From JAHFUS01 sp035689115 (GTDB lineage: Bacteria; Actinomycetota; Acidimicrobiia; Acidimicrobiales; GCA-2861595), in NCBI GenBank assembly GCA_035689115.1, contig DASSMA010000058.1, positions 3,875 to 67,874 on the forward strand: a DNA stretch of 64,000 nucleotides, in the 5' to 3' direction. A program made the position numbers and the translations under genes. The notes below the pieces were generated by a model. That model was given only the letters and a program-made list of their open reading frames with translations, did no database searches and was not told where the DNA came from. Shown piece after piece: positions 33,199 through 41,194 of this stretch; position 1 is the stretch's first letter; every line of letters begins with the position of its first letter.

Positions 33199-33950
33199 TG
33201 GACGCCGCCCTCGACGTGGCGGTGGAGGGGCACCGGGTGGTGCGCCTGGCCGCCACGCCGCCGCTGGCGGCCAAGGTGCTCCCCGGCGCTCAGCTGCTCG
33301 TCGTGGGCGCCGCCGCGTCCCTGCTCGAGGGCGACCGGCTGCAGGTGCGGCTGCGCCTCGGCCCCGGCGCCCGGCTCACGGTGCGTACGGTCGCCGCCAC
33401 CCTCGCCCACCCGTGCCCGGGCGGCGGGGAGACCCGGTTCGACGTGGAGGCCGACCTCGGCGCCGGCAGCCGCCTGGCCTGGCTGCCCGAGCCGCTGGTG
33501 GCGTGCGCCGGCTGCGGCCACGCCGGGCGGGCCCGCCTGCGCCTCGGCCCCGGCGCCGCTGCCCTGTGGTGGGAGGCGCTGGCGCTGGGCCGCACCGGCG
33601 AGGAGCCCGGCTCGCTCGACCTGCGCCTCGACGCCGACCTGGCTGGTGCGCCACTGCTGCGCGACGGCCTGATGGTTGGCGGCGGCGCAGGCGGCTGGGA
33701 CGGCCCGGCGGTCCTCGACGGCGCCCGTCACCTGGGCACGCTCGCCCTGCTTGGTCTCGATGACCCGGAACCGGCCGCCGGGGTCATGCCGCTGGCTGGC
33801 CCCGGCGCCGTCGCCCGGGCGGCCGGAGCCGACGCTGCTGCCGTCGAGCACTCGCTCGGCCCTGTCCGCGGGCGCTGGAACGCATTGCTCGCGAACCCGT
33901 CACAAAGGGTAAACGTCGCAAAAGGTTGCGTACAGCAGATAGTCATGTAG
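33198..33950 (+). CDS. ureD: urease accessory protein UreD (UreH)
   Basis: A 250-aa UreD: VVRLAATPPLAAKVLPG, LTVRTVAATLAHPCPGG, RLAWLPEPLVACAGCGHAG and WWEALALGRTGE (family WxExxxxGR). UreD is the scaffold joining UreF/UreG to apo-urease and forms the nickel tunnel. Two Cys in ACAGCGH are noteworthy. ATG start in TGATG overlap with ureG. Its last 50 bp become less GC-rich and hold GlnR-like sites that would serve the downstream urtA promoter. Confidence 0.9.
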   Translation: MDAALDVAVEGHRVVRLAATPPLAAKVLPGAQLLVVGAAASLLEGDRLQVRLRLGPGARLTVRTVAATLAHPCPGGGETRFDVEADLGAGSRLAWLPEPLVACAGCGHAGRARLRLGPGAAALWWEALALGRTGEEPGSLDLRLDADLAGAPLLRDGLMVGGGAGGWDGPAVLDGARHLGTLALLGLDDPEPAAGVMPLAGPGAVARAAGADAAAVEHSLGPVRGRWNALLANPSQRVNVAKGCVQQIVM

Positions 33951-33979
33951 CTGACGCCGGCAGGCAACGGTTGGGCAAC
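33899..33979. promoter_or_regulatory. candidate GlnR-type operators upstream of urtA
   Basis: Two pairs occur. GTCAC-N6-TAAAC at 33899-33914, inside the 3-prime end of ureD, fits the published actinobacterial GlnR pattern gTnAc-N6-GaAAc at most positions. GCAAC-N6-GCAAC at 33964-33979 has the same AC-N9-AC spacing. They lie about 75-155 bp before urtA, in a locally AT-richer stretch. This would give nitrogen control of urea import separate from the ure promoter. Confidence 0.42.
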
Positions 33980-34052
33980 GGGCGATTCCTAGCGTTCGTC
34001 GGGACACAGGGGCTCGACGGCCGCAGCGCCGTCAGGGAGAGGGGAGTTTGCA

Positions 34053-35360
34053 TTGGGACAGGGACGGGTCGCTTCGCGTCTGCGAGCGGGATGGAAACCC
34101 GTGGTGGTGGGCCTGGCGCTGGCGACGACATTCGCCGCCTGCGGCAACGACAGCAACTCGGCGGCGGGGACCAAGACGACGGGTGGAAGTGACTCGACGG
34201 CGGCGTCGGGCGGCACCATCAAGGTGGGCGTGCTCCAGTCGTTGAGCGGCACCATGTCGATCAGCGAGGTGGCGGTGAAGAACTCCGAGCTGCTCGCCAT
34301 CAAGGAGATCAACGACGCCGGCGGCGTGATGGGCAAGAAGCTCGAGCCGGTGGTGGAGGACGGCGAGTCCAAGCCCGAGGTCTTCGCCCAGAAGATCCAG
34401 AAGCTGCTGACCCAGGACGACGTGTCGGTGGTGTTCGGCGGGTGGACGTCGGCCAGCCGCAAGGCCATGAAGCCGGTGGTCGAGGGCGCCCACGGCCTGC
34501 TCTTCTACCCCGTGCAGTACGAGGGCCTCGAGGTGTCGCCGAACATCTTCTACACCGGCGCCACCACCAACCAGCAGATCGTCCCGGCCCTCGACTACCT
34601 GAAGGAGAAGGGCCTCACCAAGGTCTTCCTGGTCGGTTCGGACTACGTGTTCCCGCGCACCGCCAACAAGGAGATCAAGGCCTACGCGGCGGCCAACGGC
34701 CTCCAGATCCTCGGCGAGGAGTACCTCCAGCTGGGCGACACCAACGTGCAGGGCATCGTCCAGAAGGTGCTCGACGCCAAGCCCCAGGTCGTGTTCAACA
34801 CCCTGAACGGCGACTCCAACGTGGCGTTCTTCAAGGAGCTCAAGGCCAAGGGCAACACGCCGGACAAGATCCAGACCGTCTCGGTGTCGATCGCCGAGGA
34901 AGAGGTCGGCGGCGTCGGCGTCGACAACCTCGCCGGCCACCTGGTGGCGTGGAACTACTACCAGACCACCGACCTGCCCAAGAACAAGGAGTTCGTGGCA
35001 GGCTTCCAGAAGGAGTACGGCGCCGACAAGCACACCGACGACCCCATCGAGGCCGGGTACAACTCGGTCTACATCTGGAAGGCGGCCGTGGAGAAGGCCG
35101 GCTCCTTCGACGTCGCCAAGGTGATCCCCGCCGCCGCCGGGATCGAGCTGGACACGCCGGAGGGCCACCTCACGGTCCACGCTTCCAACCACCACGTCTA
35201 CAAGACGGCCCGTATCGGCATGGTGAACAGCAACGGGCTCATCGACGAGGTGTGGAACTCGGGCCAGCCGGTCGCCCCGGACCCGTGCCTCGACACCTAC
35301 CCGTGGGCCAAGGGCCTGGCCACCGGCGAGGCCAGAGCCGAGTGCGACGCCGCCAAGTAG
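34053..35360 (+). CDS. urtA: urea ABC transporter substrate-binding lipoprotein UrtA
   Basis: A 435-aa type 1 periplasmic-binding lipoprotein. The signal peptide (about 30 residues) has basic RLRAGWK and lipobox FAACG, so the Cys is lipidated on the outer face of the membrane. The mature protein starts after a Ser/Thr/Gly-rich spacer: IKVGVLQSLSGTMSISEVAVKNSELLAI, FGGWTSASRKAMKPVVE, PVQYEGLEVSPNIFYTGA and HVYKTARIG, all diagnostic for UrtA rather than generic amide-binding proteins. TTG start with GAGAGGGGAG upstream. It opens urtABCDE directly after the urease genes. Confidence 0.95.
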   Translation: MGQGRVASRLRAGWKPVVVGLALATTFAACGNDSNSAAGTKTTGGSDSTAASGGTIKVGVLQSLSGTMSISEVAVKNSELLAIKEINDAGGVMGKKLEPVVEDGESKPEVFAQKIQKLLTQDDVSVVFGGWTSASRKAMKPVVEGAHGLLFYPVQYEGLEVSPNIFYTGATTNQQIVPALDYLKEKGLTKVFLVGSDYVFPRTANKEIKAYAAANGLQILGEEYLQLGDTNVQGIVQKVLDAKPQVVFNTLNGDSNVAFFKELKAKGNTPDKIQTVSVSIAEEEVGGVGVDNLAGHLVAWNYYQTTDLPKNKEFVAGFQKEYGADKHTDDPIEAGYNSVYIWKAAVEKAGSFDVAKVIPAAAGIELDTPEGHLTVHASNHHVYKTARIGMVNSNGLIDEVWNSGQPVAPDPCLDTYPWAKGLATGEARAECDAAK

Positions 35361-35390
35361 CGGGGCCGTAGCGCGAACGGGGAGGGCGAC

Positions 35391-36284
35391 GTGGAGACGG
35401 TCCTGAGCAACTTGTACATCGGAGTGACGCTGGCCTCGATCCTGCTGCTGGTCGGGCTCGGGCTGACGTTCACGTTCGGCCAGATGGGCGTCATCAACAT
35501 GGCCCACGGCGAGTTCATCATGGCCGGCGCCTACGTCCCCTACGTGCTCCAGACGACGCTCTTCGAGCACGCCAGGGGGACGGCCGTCCTCGTCGCCTTC
35601 CCGGTCGCCTTCGTGGTGGCCGGGCTCATGGGAGCGCTGCTCGAGCGGGTGGTCCTGCGCCGGATGCACGGCCGCCCGCTCGACACCCTCCTCGTCACCT
35701 TCGGGGTGAGCCTCATGCTCCAGCAGCTGGCCAAGGATCTCTTCTCGGCCGAGAACAAGGAGGTGGTGACGCCGACGTGGCTGCGGGGCCAGTGGCACCT
35801 GGGCGGCGTCACCCTCACCCACACTCGCCTGTTCGTCCTGCTGGTGGTGGTGGCCACGGTCGCCGCCGTGTGGGTCTTCCTGTCCCGGCTGGCCGCCGGC
35901 CGGCGCATGCGGGCCGTCATGCAGAACCGCCAGCTGGCGGCGGTGAGCGGCCTGCCCACCGGGCGGGTCGACACGCTCACGTTCTTCCTGGGGTCGGGGC
36001 TCGCCGGCATCGCCGGCGTGGCCGTCTCCCTGATCGGCTCGATCGGCACCACCACCGGCACCGCCTACGTGCTCAGCGCCTTCCTGGTCGTCATCGTCGG
36101 CGGGCTGGGCAAGCTGCGGGGCGTGGTGCTGGCCGCCCTCTTCCTGGGCGTGATCAACGCCTACGTGGAGCACGCCACCTCGTCCACCATCGGCAAGGCG
36201 GCCGTGTTCGCCTTCGTGATCCTGTTCCTCCAGTTGCGGCCCAACGGCATCGTCACCTTCCAGACGAGAGGTCTGGCTGCGTGA
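35391..36284 (+). CDS. urtB: urea ABC transporter permease UrtB
   Basis: A 297-aa LivH-type permease with about eight TM helices: TFTFGQMGVINMAHGEFIMAGAYV near the N-terminus (family signature), LDTLLVTFGVSLMLQQ, the coupling region RRMRAVMQNRQLAAVSGL, and LGKLRGVVLAALFLGVINAYVE near the end. It is shorter than the long UrtB forms that carry a large extracellular domain. GTG start with GGGAGG upstream; its stop overlaps urtC by 4 bp. Confidence 0.95.
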   Translation: METVLSNLYIGVTLASILLLVGLGLTFTFGQMGVINMAHGEFIMAGAYVPYVLQTTLFEHARGTAVLVAFPVAFVVAGLMGALLERVVLRRMHGRPLDTLLVTFGVSLMLQQLAKDLFSAENKEVVTPTWLRGQWHLGGVTLTHTRLFVLLVVVATVAAVWVFLSRLAAGRRMRAVMQNRQLAAVSGLPTGRVDTLTFFLGSGLAGIAGVAVSLIGSIGTTTGTAYVLSAFLVVIVGGLGKLRGVVLAALFLGVINAYVEHATSSTIGKAAVFAFVILFLQLRPNGIVTFQTRGLAA

Positions 36285-37456
36285 GCGACCTGGAGACGGC
36301 ACCCCCGCCCCGCGGCGCGGAACTGTCGCCCGAGCCCGACGTCGTCGACGTACCCGAGGTGGTGCGCCGGCGCCGCACGCCAATGGCGATGCTGGTCCCG
36401 GGCAGCCAGAGCCCGTGGCCGGGCCGGATCGCCTTCGTGGCCTTCGCCGCCGCCCTCTTCGCCCTGCCCGGCGTGCTGGGGCAGTCGAGCGAGGTGCGGC
36501 AGTGGGCCGAGTGGCTCTGCTACGCCATGGTCGCCGTCGGCCTCGACCTGGCCTGGGGCTACGGCGGGATGCTGGCCCTCGGCCAGGGCCTGTTCTTCGG
36601 CCTGGGCGCCTACGCCATGGGCATGCACCTGTCGCTGGAGCAGGTGCCGAAGGGCTCGCTGCCCTCGTTCATGTCCCTGTACAGCGACTACAAGACGCTT
36701 CCGGCGCTGTGGCGGCCGTTCCAGACGTTCTGGATGTCGGCGGCCATCGCCGTGGTGCTGCCCATGCTGATCGCCGGCCTGCTCGGGCTCCTCGTCTTCA
36801 AGCGCCGCATCCGGGGCCCGTACTTCGCCATCCTCACCCAGGCCACGGCCGTGATCTTCGCCCTCGTGCTCATCGGCAACCTGAAGCTCACCGCCGGCTT
36901 CAACGGCCTCACGGGGTTCACCAAGATCTTCGGGCGCAACAAGTACGCGCCCGGCACCGACACCTGGCTGTTCCAGATCGCCGCCGTGGGGCTGCTGGCC
37001 GTGCTGGCGGCGGCCATGAAGATCGTCGGCAGCCGGTACGGCAAGTTGCTCCAGGCCACCCGCGACAGCGAGGACCGGGTCCGGTTCCTCGGCTACGACC
37101 CGGCGCTGGTGAAGACGGTCGGCTTCGCCGTCGCCGCCGGCATGGCCGGCCTGGCCGGGGCGGTGGCGGCGCCCGTGATCGGCATCGTGTCGCCCGGCCA
37201 GTTCGACTTCCTGCCGTCCATCCTGCTGGTGTGCTGGGTGGCCGTCGGCGGCCGCGGCAAGCTGTGGGGCGCCGTCCTCGGTGCCCTCCTCGTGAACTGG
37301 CTGCGGGTCACGGTGAGCGCCGCCCGGCCCAACGACTGGCAGTACTTCCAGGGCCTGCTGTTCGTGCTGGTGCTGGCGTTCATGCCCGGCGGGCTGGCCG
37401 GGTTCCTCAGGGCCGGCTGGCAGTCCGTCGCCACCCGGCTGGGGAGGGCCTCGTGA
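36281..37456 (+). CDS. urtC: urea ABC transporter permease UrtC
   Basis: A 391-aa LivM-type permease. A 45-residue polar N-terminal extension precedes about nine TM helices. Signatures: LDLAWGYGGMLALGQGLFFGLGAYAMGMHLS, RGPYFAILTQATAVIF, the coupling helix ATRDSEDRVRFLGYDPALVK and VGGRGKLWGAVLGALLVNW. GTG start in overlap with urtB; stop overlaps urtD by 4 bp (GTGA). It pairs with UrtB as the heterodimeric channel. Confidence 0.95.
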   Translation: MSDLETAPPPRGAELSPEPDVVDVPEVVRRRRTPMAMLVPGSQSPWPGRIAFVAFAAALFALPGVLGQSSEVRQWAEWLCYAMVAVGLDLAWGYGGMLALGQGLFFGLGAYAMGMHLSLEQVPKGSLPSFMSLYSDYKTLPALWRPFQTFWMSAAIAVVLPMLIAGLLGLLVFKRRIRGPYFAILTQATAVIFALVLIGNLKLTAGFNGLTGFTKIFGRNKYAPGTDTWLFQIAAVGLLAVLAAAMKIVGSRYGKLLQATRDSEDRVRFLGYDPALVKTVGFAVAAGMAGLAGAVAAPVIGIVSPGQFDFLPSILLVCWVAVGGRGKLWGAVLGALLVNWLRVTVSAARPNDWQYFQGLLFVLVLAFMPGGLAGFLRAGWQSVATRLGRAS

Positions 37457-38250
37457 GCGCGGCGCTCGAGATCAGGGGCCTGTCGGTGGAGTTCGACGGC
37501 TTCCGCGTCCTCGACGGTGTGAACCTGTCGGTCGAGCACGGGGAGCTGCGCTTCCTCATCGGGCCCAACGGCGCCGGCAAGACCACGCTGGTCGACTGCA
37601 TCACCGGCCTCACCCACCCCACCGCCGGCGAGGTCGTGTGGGAGGGCCGGTCCCTCGGGCGCATGCCCGAGCACCGCCGGGTCCGCATGGGCATCGGGCG
37701 CAGCTTCCAGACGCCGACGGTCTTCGAGTCGCTCACCGTGCTCGACAACCTCGACCTGGCCGCCTCGTTCCGGCGCCCGCCGCTCACGATGTTCCTGCGC
37801 CGTCGCGGCGTCCCGGCGGCGGTGGCGGCCACCCTCGAGCGCATCGGCCTCGAATCGGTCGCCGGCCGGCCGGCGGGCGCCCTGAGCCACGGCCAGAAGC
37901 AGTGGCTGGAGATCGGGATGCTGCTGGTGCAGGAGCCGCGGCTGCTGCTGCTCGACGAGCCGGTGGCCGGCATGAGCCCCCAGGAGCGCCTCGACACCGG
38001 CGCGCTCCTGAAGGAGCTGGCCGGCGACCACACCGTGCTGGTCATCGAGCACGACATGGCGTTCCTTCGCCGCTTCGCCGACACCGTCACCGTCCTGCAC
38101 CTGGGCCGGGTCGTGTCGGAGGGCACGGTGGAGCACGTCCAGTCCGACCCCGTGGTGCGGGAGGTCTACCTGGGTCGCTCCCGCGACGAGCGCTCCGGCG
38201 CCGCCCCCGCCCTCGAGGCGGCCGCCCTCGGTCTCGGGGAGGAAGCGTGA
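37453..38250 (+). CDS. urtD: urea ABC transporter ATP-binding protein UrtD
   Basis: A 265-aa LivG-type ATPase: Walker A GPNGAGKTT, Q-loop GRSFQTPTVFESLTV, signature LSHGQKQWLEIGM, Walker B LLLLDEPVAGMSP and switch VIEHDMAFLRRFAD. The signature is SHGQ, usual in UrtD rather than SGGQ. GTG start overlapping urtC. After the ATPase core there is a 30-residue Ala/Glu-rich tail. A GC-rich dispersed repeat separates it from urtE. Confidence 0.95.
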   Translation: MSAALEIRGLSVEFDGFRVLDGVNLSVEHGELRFLIGPNGAGKTTLVDCITGLTHPTAGEVVWEGRSLGRMPEHRRVRMGIGRSFQTPTVFESLTVLDNLDLAASFRRPPLTMFLRRRGVPAAVAATLERIGLESVAGRPAGALSHGQKQWLEIGMLLVQEPRLLLLDEPVAGMSPQERLDTGALLKELAGDHTVLVIEHDMAFLRRFADTVTVLHLGRVVSEGTVEHVQSDPVVREVYLGRSRDERSGAAPALEAAALGLGEEA

Positions 38251-38253
38251 GAA

Positions 38254-38345
38254 TCGCCTCGCAGGCGGAGCTTGCTCGGCGAGCCGGATCGGCGGCTCCT
38301 TTCGGGGGGCTGCGCCCCCCGCACCCCCCAGTGCCGCCAGCCACG
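38254..38345. repeat. GC-rich dispersed intergenic repeat, copy 1
   Basis: It begins with TCGCCTCGCAGGCGGAGC and continues to a perfect hairpin GGGGGGC-TGC-GCCCCCC at 38304-38320, then CCCCCC and GTGCCGCCAGCC. The same succession occurs at 49999-50085 with small changes. It lies between urtD and urtE, inside a transcription unit, so it may act on mRNA stability or as an attenuator. Confidence 0.7.
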
Positions 38346-38416
38346 GGGGCCGCCTACGGCGGCGCGGGCCGGCCGGCGGCGGTGCCCGTCGGTCTCAGAT
38401 CGCTTGGCGAAGGGCG

Positions 38417-39121
38417 GTGGAAGGCGTGAACCTCGAACTCGACAGCGTGCGGATCGCCTACGGCCGGGCCGAGGTGGTGTTCGGCGTGTCGCTCGACGTG
38501 CCCGACCGCAGCTTCACCTGCCTCATGGGCCGCAACGGGGTGGGCAAGACCACGCTGCTCAACGGGGTGATGGGCATCCTCCCGCTGAAGGCGGGCGCCG
38601 TCCGCCTCGACGGCCGCGACATCACCCGGCTGGGCGCCCCCCAGCGGGCCCGGGCCGGGATCGGCTACGTGCCCCAGGGCCACCAGGTGTTCCCGTACCT
38701 CACGGCCGCCGAGAACCTGGCCGTCGTCCTGGAGCGCCACGGCCGGCCGGCCAAGGGCGCCCTGGACGACGCCCTCGACCTGTTCCCCGCCCTCCGCCCC
38801 CTGCTCGACCGCCCCGCCGGCCTGCTGTCGGGCGGCCAGGCCCAGCAGCTGGCCATCGCCCGGGCCCTGGTGGCCCGTCCGTCGCTGCTGGTCCTGGACG
38901 AGCCCACCGAGGGCATCCAGCCGTCGATCATCGTGGAGATCGAGGAGGCCATCGCCGAGCTGCACGCCTCGGGCCTCACCATCCTGCTGGTGGAGCAGTA
39001 CGTGGAGTTCGCCCTCCGCCTGGCCCACCGGTTCGCGGTGATGGACGGCGGCATGCTGGTCCACGCCGGGGACACCGCCGGCGTGGACCCCGGGACCCTG
39101 GCCCAGCTTCTCGCCGTGTAG
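38417..39121 (+). CDS. urtE: urea ABC transporter ATP-binding protein UrtE
   Basis: A 234-aa LivF-type ATPase: Walker A GRNGVGKTTLLNGVMG, Q-loop YVPQGHQVFPYLTAAEN, signature LSGGQAQQLAIARAL, Walker B LLVLDEPTEGIQPSI and switch LVEQYVEFA. The GRNGVGKTT and EGIQPS forms are typical of UrtE. Start is GTG at 38417; a GTG three codons later (38426) is equally possible. It is the last gene of urtABCDE and is followed by a strong hairpin. Confidence 0.94.
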   Translation: MEGVNLELDSVRIAYGRAEVVFGVSLDVPDRSFTCLMGRNGVGKTTLLNGVMGILPLKAGAVRLDGRDITRLGAPQRARAGIGYVPQGHQVFPYLTAAENLAVVLERHGRPAKGALDDALDLFPALRPLLDRPAGLLSGGQAQQLAIARALVARPSLLVLDEPTEGIQPSIIVEIEEAIAELHASGLTILLVEQYVEFALRLAHRFAVMDGGMLVHAGDTAGVDPGTLAQLLAV

Positions 39122-39125
39122 GTTG

Positions 39126-39170
39126 CGCCTCGCAAGCGCCGGCGGCGCTCAGGCCGCCGCCGGCGAGGCG
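39126..39170. terminator. bidirectional hairpin between urtE and YCII gene
   Basis: Nested inverted repeats: an outer pair CGCCTCGC (39126) with GCGAGGCG, and an inner 11-bp pair CGCCGGCGGCG (39137-39147) with its complement at 39155-39165. It lies between two convergent genes, as expected for a shared terminator. There is no long T run. The outer arm resembles the start of the GC-rich dispersed repeat. Confidence 0.55.
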
Positions 39171-39177
39171 AAACCCC

Positions 39178-39531
39178 CTACGCCCCCTCGGTGGGCCGGA
39201 GCTCGACGGGGCCCTCGCAGGCGAGGGCCGCCTTGGACGCCCAGTCGAGGGCGACCTCCCGGTCGGCGGCCTCGATGATCCAGAAGCCGCCCATCTGCTC
39301 CTTGGTCTCGGCGAAGGGCCCGTCGGTCATGGCGATGTCGGCGCCGGTCGCCCGCACGACCGTGGCCGTGGAGGCCGGGCGGAGGCCGGTGCCGAACACC
39401 CAGGCCCCCGCCCGCTCGAGGGTGCCGTTGAAATCGCTCACCTGGGCCATGCGGCGCTGCATGTCCGGCGAGTTGAAGTCGAGGTCGTCGTAGGGCTCGG
39501 CGTGCCAGACCGACAGCAGGTACTGGGGCAT
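39178..39531 (-). CDS. YCII-related domain protein
   Basis: A 117-aa YCII/DGPF-domain protein: MPQYLLSVWHAEPYDD, VFGTGLRPASTATVVRA, MTDGPFAETKEQMGGFWIIEA (the DGPF motif) and ALDWASKAALACEGPVELRP. The fold is a ferredoxin-like dimer with a His/Asp pocket; the activity is usually unknown. These proteins are often encoded next to ECF sigma factors in actinobacteria. ATG start with GAAGGAG upstream. It is 13 bp downstream of the DUF6069-like gene, so they form an operon. Confidence 0.87.
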   Translation of the reverse strand: MPQYLLSVWHAEPYDDLDFNSPDMQRRMAQVSDFNGTLERAGAWVFGTGLRPASTATVVRATGADIAMTDGPFAETKEQMGGFWIIEAADREVALDWASKAALACEGPVELRPTEGA

Positions 39532-39544
39532 CGGGGGTTCTCCT

Positions 39545-39967
39545 TCAGTCGCGGGCGTGGCGGATGAGGACGGGGACGACGAGGGCGGCCGCCAGCAGGT
39601 GCAGGGTGACCAGCCACAGCTTGGTCGCGACGTCGTCGGGCCAGGCGACGGCGGGCAGGCACGACAGGGCGGTGAGGGCCACCGTGGCGGTGACGAACCG
39701 GCGCCGGGGCGAGGCGCTCCGGCGGTCGAGCACGGCGACGAGCACGCCGCCGATGACGGCACCGGCGAAGGTCAGCTGGGCGAACCCGGCCAGCGGGATC
39801 ATCTCGCCGCCGACGGCGAACGAGACGCCGGCGGCGTGGAGGGCGGCGGCGGCGGCGGTGACGACGCCGGCCGATCGGAGGCCGGCGACGAGCGTGGTGC
39901 GCCGCAGCGAGCCGGCGGGACGGGCGGCGGTGGTCGGAGCGGTGAGGGCGGTGGTGGTGACGGACAT
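39545..39967 (-). CDS. four-TM membrane protein, DUF6069-like
   Basis: A 140-aa protein with four hydrophobic helices (about 35-50, 58-80, 90-107, 115-135). The pattern HAAGVSFAVGGEMIPLAGFAQLTFAGAVIGGVLVAVLDRR resembles the DUF6069 family of actinobacterial membrane proteins. ATG start with AAGGGAG upstream. It precedes the YCII-domain gene in the same orientation. Function unknown. Confidence 0.75.
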   Translation of the reverse strand: MSVTTTALTAPTTAARPAGSLRRTTLVAGLRSAGVVTAAAAALHAAGVSFAVGGEMIPLAGFAQLTFAGAVIGGVLVAVLDRRSASPRRRFVTATVALTALSCLPAVAWPDDVATKLWLVTLHLLAAALVVPVLIRHARD

Positions 39968-40069
39968 CGGGGGCTCCCTTCGGGCCGGCGGCGCCCGGTG
40001 CGCCGCTCACCCAGGACGACGAACGGGACCGCCCCCGATCGACACCTGCGGCTCAGAAATCCCCCGCCG

Positions 40070-40116
40070 ACTGGCATGCGGATCGCGGGGAATCTGACGG
40101 CGATCTGCATGCCAGT
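40070..40116. repeat. 17-bp inverted repeat with 13-bp spacer
   Basis: Left arm ACTGGCATGCGGATCGC at 40070-40086 and right arm at 40100-40116 match as reverse complements at 16 of 17 positions; the spacer is GGGGAATCTGACG. It sits in the 297-bp gap (39968-40264) between the divergent DUF6069-like gene and the DnaA domain IV gene. It could be an operator for a dimeric regulator or a further palindromic element; there is no T run for a terminator. The rest of the gap shows no gene. Confidence 0.7.
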
Positions 40117-40264
40117 GGTGGTGACCGCTGCCGGCCGGCCCCGGAAGAGGCCCCGGAACCCCTGATTCCCCCGGTTGCCCACAGGTTTCGGGGGTGGCGG
40201 TCCACAGGGCGCCTTGCGTATCGTCGCGGGTGGCGGAGGTTGGGGCGTGCTCGGAGGCGATCGG

Positions 40265-40615
40265 ATGAAGGCTGGTTCCCGCACACGCGGCCCTGTCGGG
40301 CCGGCGGCGCCCACCTGCCGGCAGGTCATCGAGGAGGCGGCGGCCGTCTTCGGTGTCACCACCGACGAGTTGTGCGGCCACGGCCTCAGCGGGCGGGTCA
40401 TCGCCGCCCGCCAGACGGCCATGTACGTGTGCCACCTCCTGGTCGACGAGCCCCTGCGGGCCATCGGGCGCAGCTTCGGCGGCCGCGACGACGCCACCGT
40501 GCTGGCCGCCGCCAGGCGCGTCGACCGGCTGATGGCCGAGCGCCCGGCCATCCGCGGCAAGGTGGCCGAGCTCACCAACCGCCTCGGGCGCGTCCACGGG
40601 AGGCGGGCCGGGTAG
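40265..40615 (+). CDS. stand-alone DnaA domain IV protein
   Basis: A 116-aa protein that matches only domain IV (the DNA-binding helix-turn-helix) of DnaA: CRQVIEEAAAVFGVTTDEL, ARQTAMYVCHLLVDEPLRAIGRSFGGRDDATVLAAARRVDRLM. The DnaA signature GGRDHxTV reads GGRDDATV, so the His and first Thr that contact the DnaA box are replaced. It has no AAA+ domain. It may compete at DnaA boxes or be a transcription factor. ATG start; it ends 9 bp before the sigR-like gene, suggesting one operon. Confidence 0.85.
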   Translation: MKAGSRTRGPVGPAAPTCRQVIEEAAAVFGVTTDELCGHGLSGRVIAARQTAMYVCHLLVDEPLRAIGRSFGGRDDATVLAAARRVDRLMAERPAIRGKVAELTNRLGRVHGRRAG

Positions 40616-40624
40616 GGTCGGGGT

Positions 40625-41194
40625 GTGGCAGCCCAGGCGTCCTTCGTCGATCAGGCGATGGAGCACATGGGCTCGCTGTACGGGGCGGCGCTGCGGATGA
40701 CCCGCAACCCGGCCGACGCCGAGGACCTCCTCCAGGAGACCTACCTCAAGGCCTACCGCTCCTTCGACACGTTCCAGGAGGGCACCAACCTCAAGGCGTG
40801 GCTGTACCGCATCCTCACCAACACCTTCATCAACAGCTACCGGGCCAAGAAGCGGCGCCCGGAGCAGACCGATGTCGACGACGTAGAGGATCTCTACCTG
40901 TACCATCGACTCGGCGGACTGGAAGCGGCTACCGCCGGCCGCAGCGCCGAGGAGACGGTTCTTGAGCGCTTCACCGACGAGGACGTGAAGACCGCCCTTG
41001 AGGCCCTGCCCGAGCAATTCCGGCTGGCCGTCCTCCTCGCCGACGTCGAAGGCTTCTCCTACAAGGAGATCGCAGAAATGACCGACGTCCCCATCGGCAC
41101 CGTGATGAGCCGTCTCCACCGGGGAAGAAGGGCGCTCCAGAAGGCGTTGTTCGATTTCGGTATGGAACGGGGTCTCACCGGAGGACGTGGCTGA
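40625..41194 (+). CDS. sigR: ECF sigma factor, SigR/SigH-type
   Basis: A 189-aa group 4 sigma factor with region 2 (MTRNPADAEDLLQETYLKAYRSFDTFQEGTNLKAWLYRILTN) and region 4 (ALEALPEQFRLAVLLADVEGFSYKEIAEMTDVPIGTVMSRLHRGRRAL). These are close to SigR/SigH/RpoE of actinomycetes, which answer to thiol-oxidative stress. GTG start 9 bp after the DnaA domain IV gene. The TGATG overlap couples it to the zinc anti-sigma gene, the usual arrangement for this pair. Confidence 0.92.
   Translation: MAAQASFVDQAMEHMGSLYGAALRMTRNPADAEDLLQETYLKAYRSFDTFQEGTNLKAWLYRILTNTFINSYRAKKRRPEQTDVDDVEDLYLYHRLGGLEAATAGRSAEETVLERFTDEDVKTALEALPEQFRLAVLLADVEGFSYKEIAEMTDVPIGTVMSRLHRGRRALQKALFDFGMERGLTGGRG

Noticed and set aside
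40155..40176. A SigR-type promoter (GGAAC with downstream GTT) ahead of the sigma operon
   Set aside because: Spacing between GGAAC and GTT is about 14 bp, not the 18-19 bp expected for SigR promoters.
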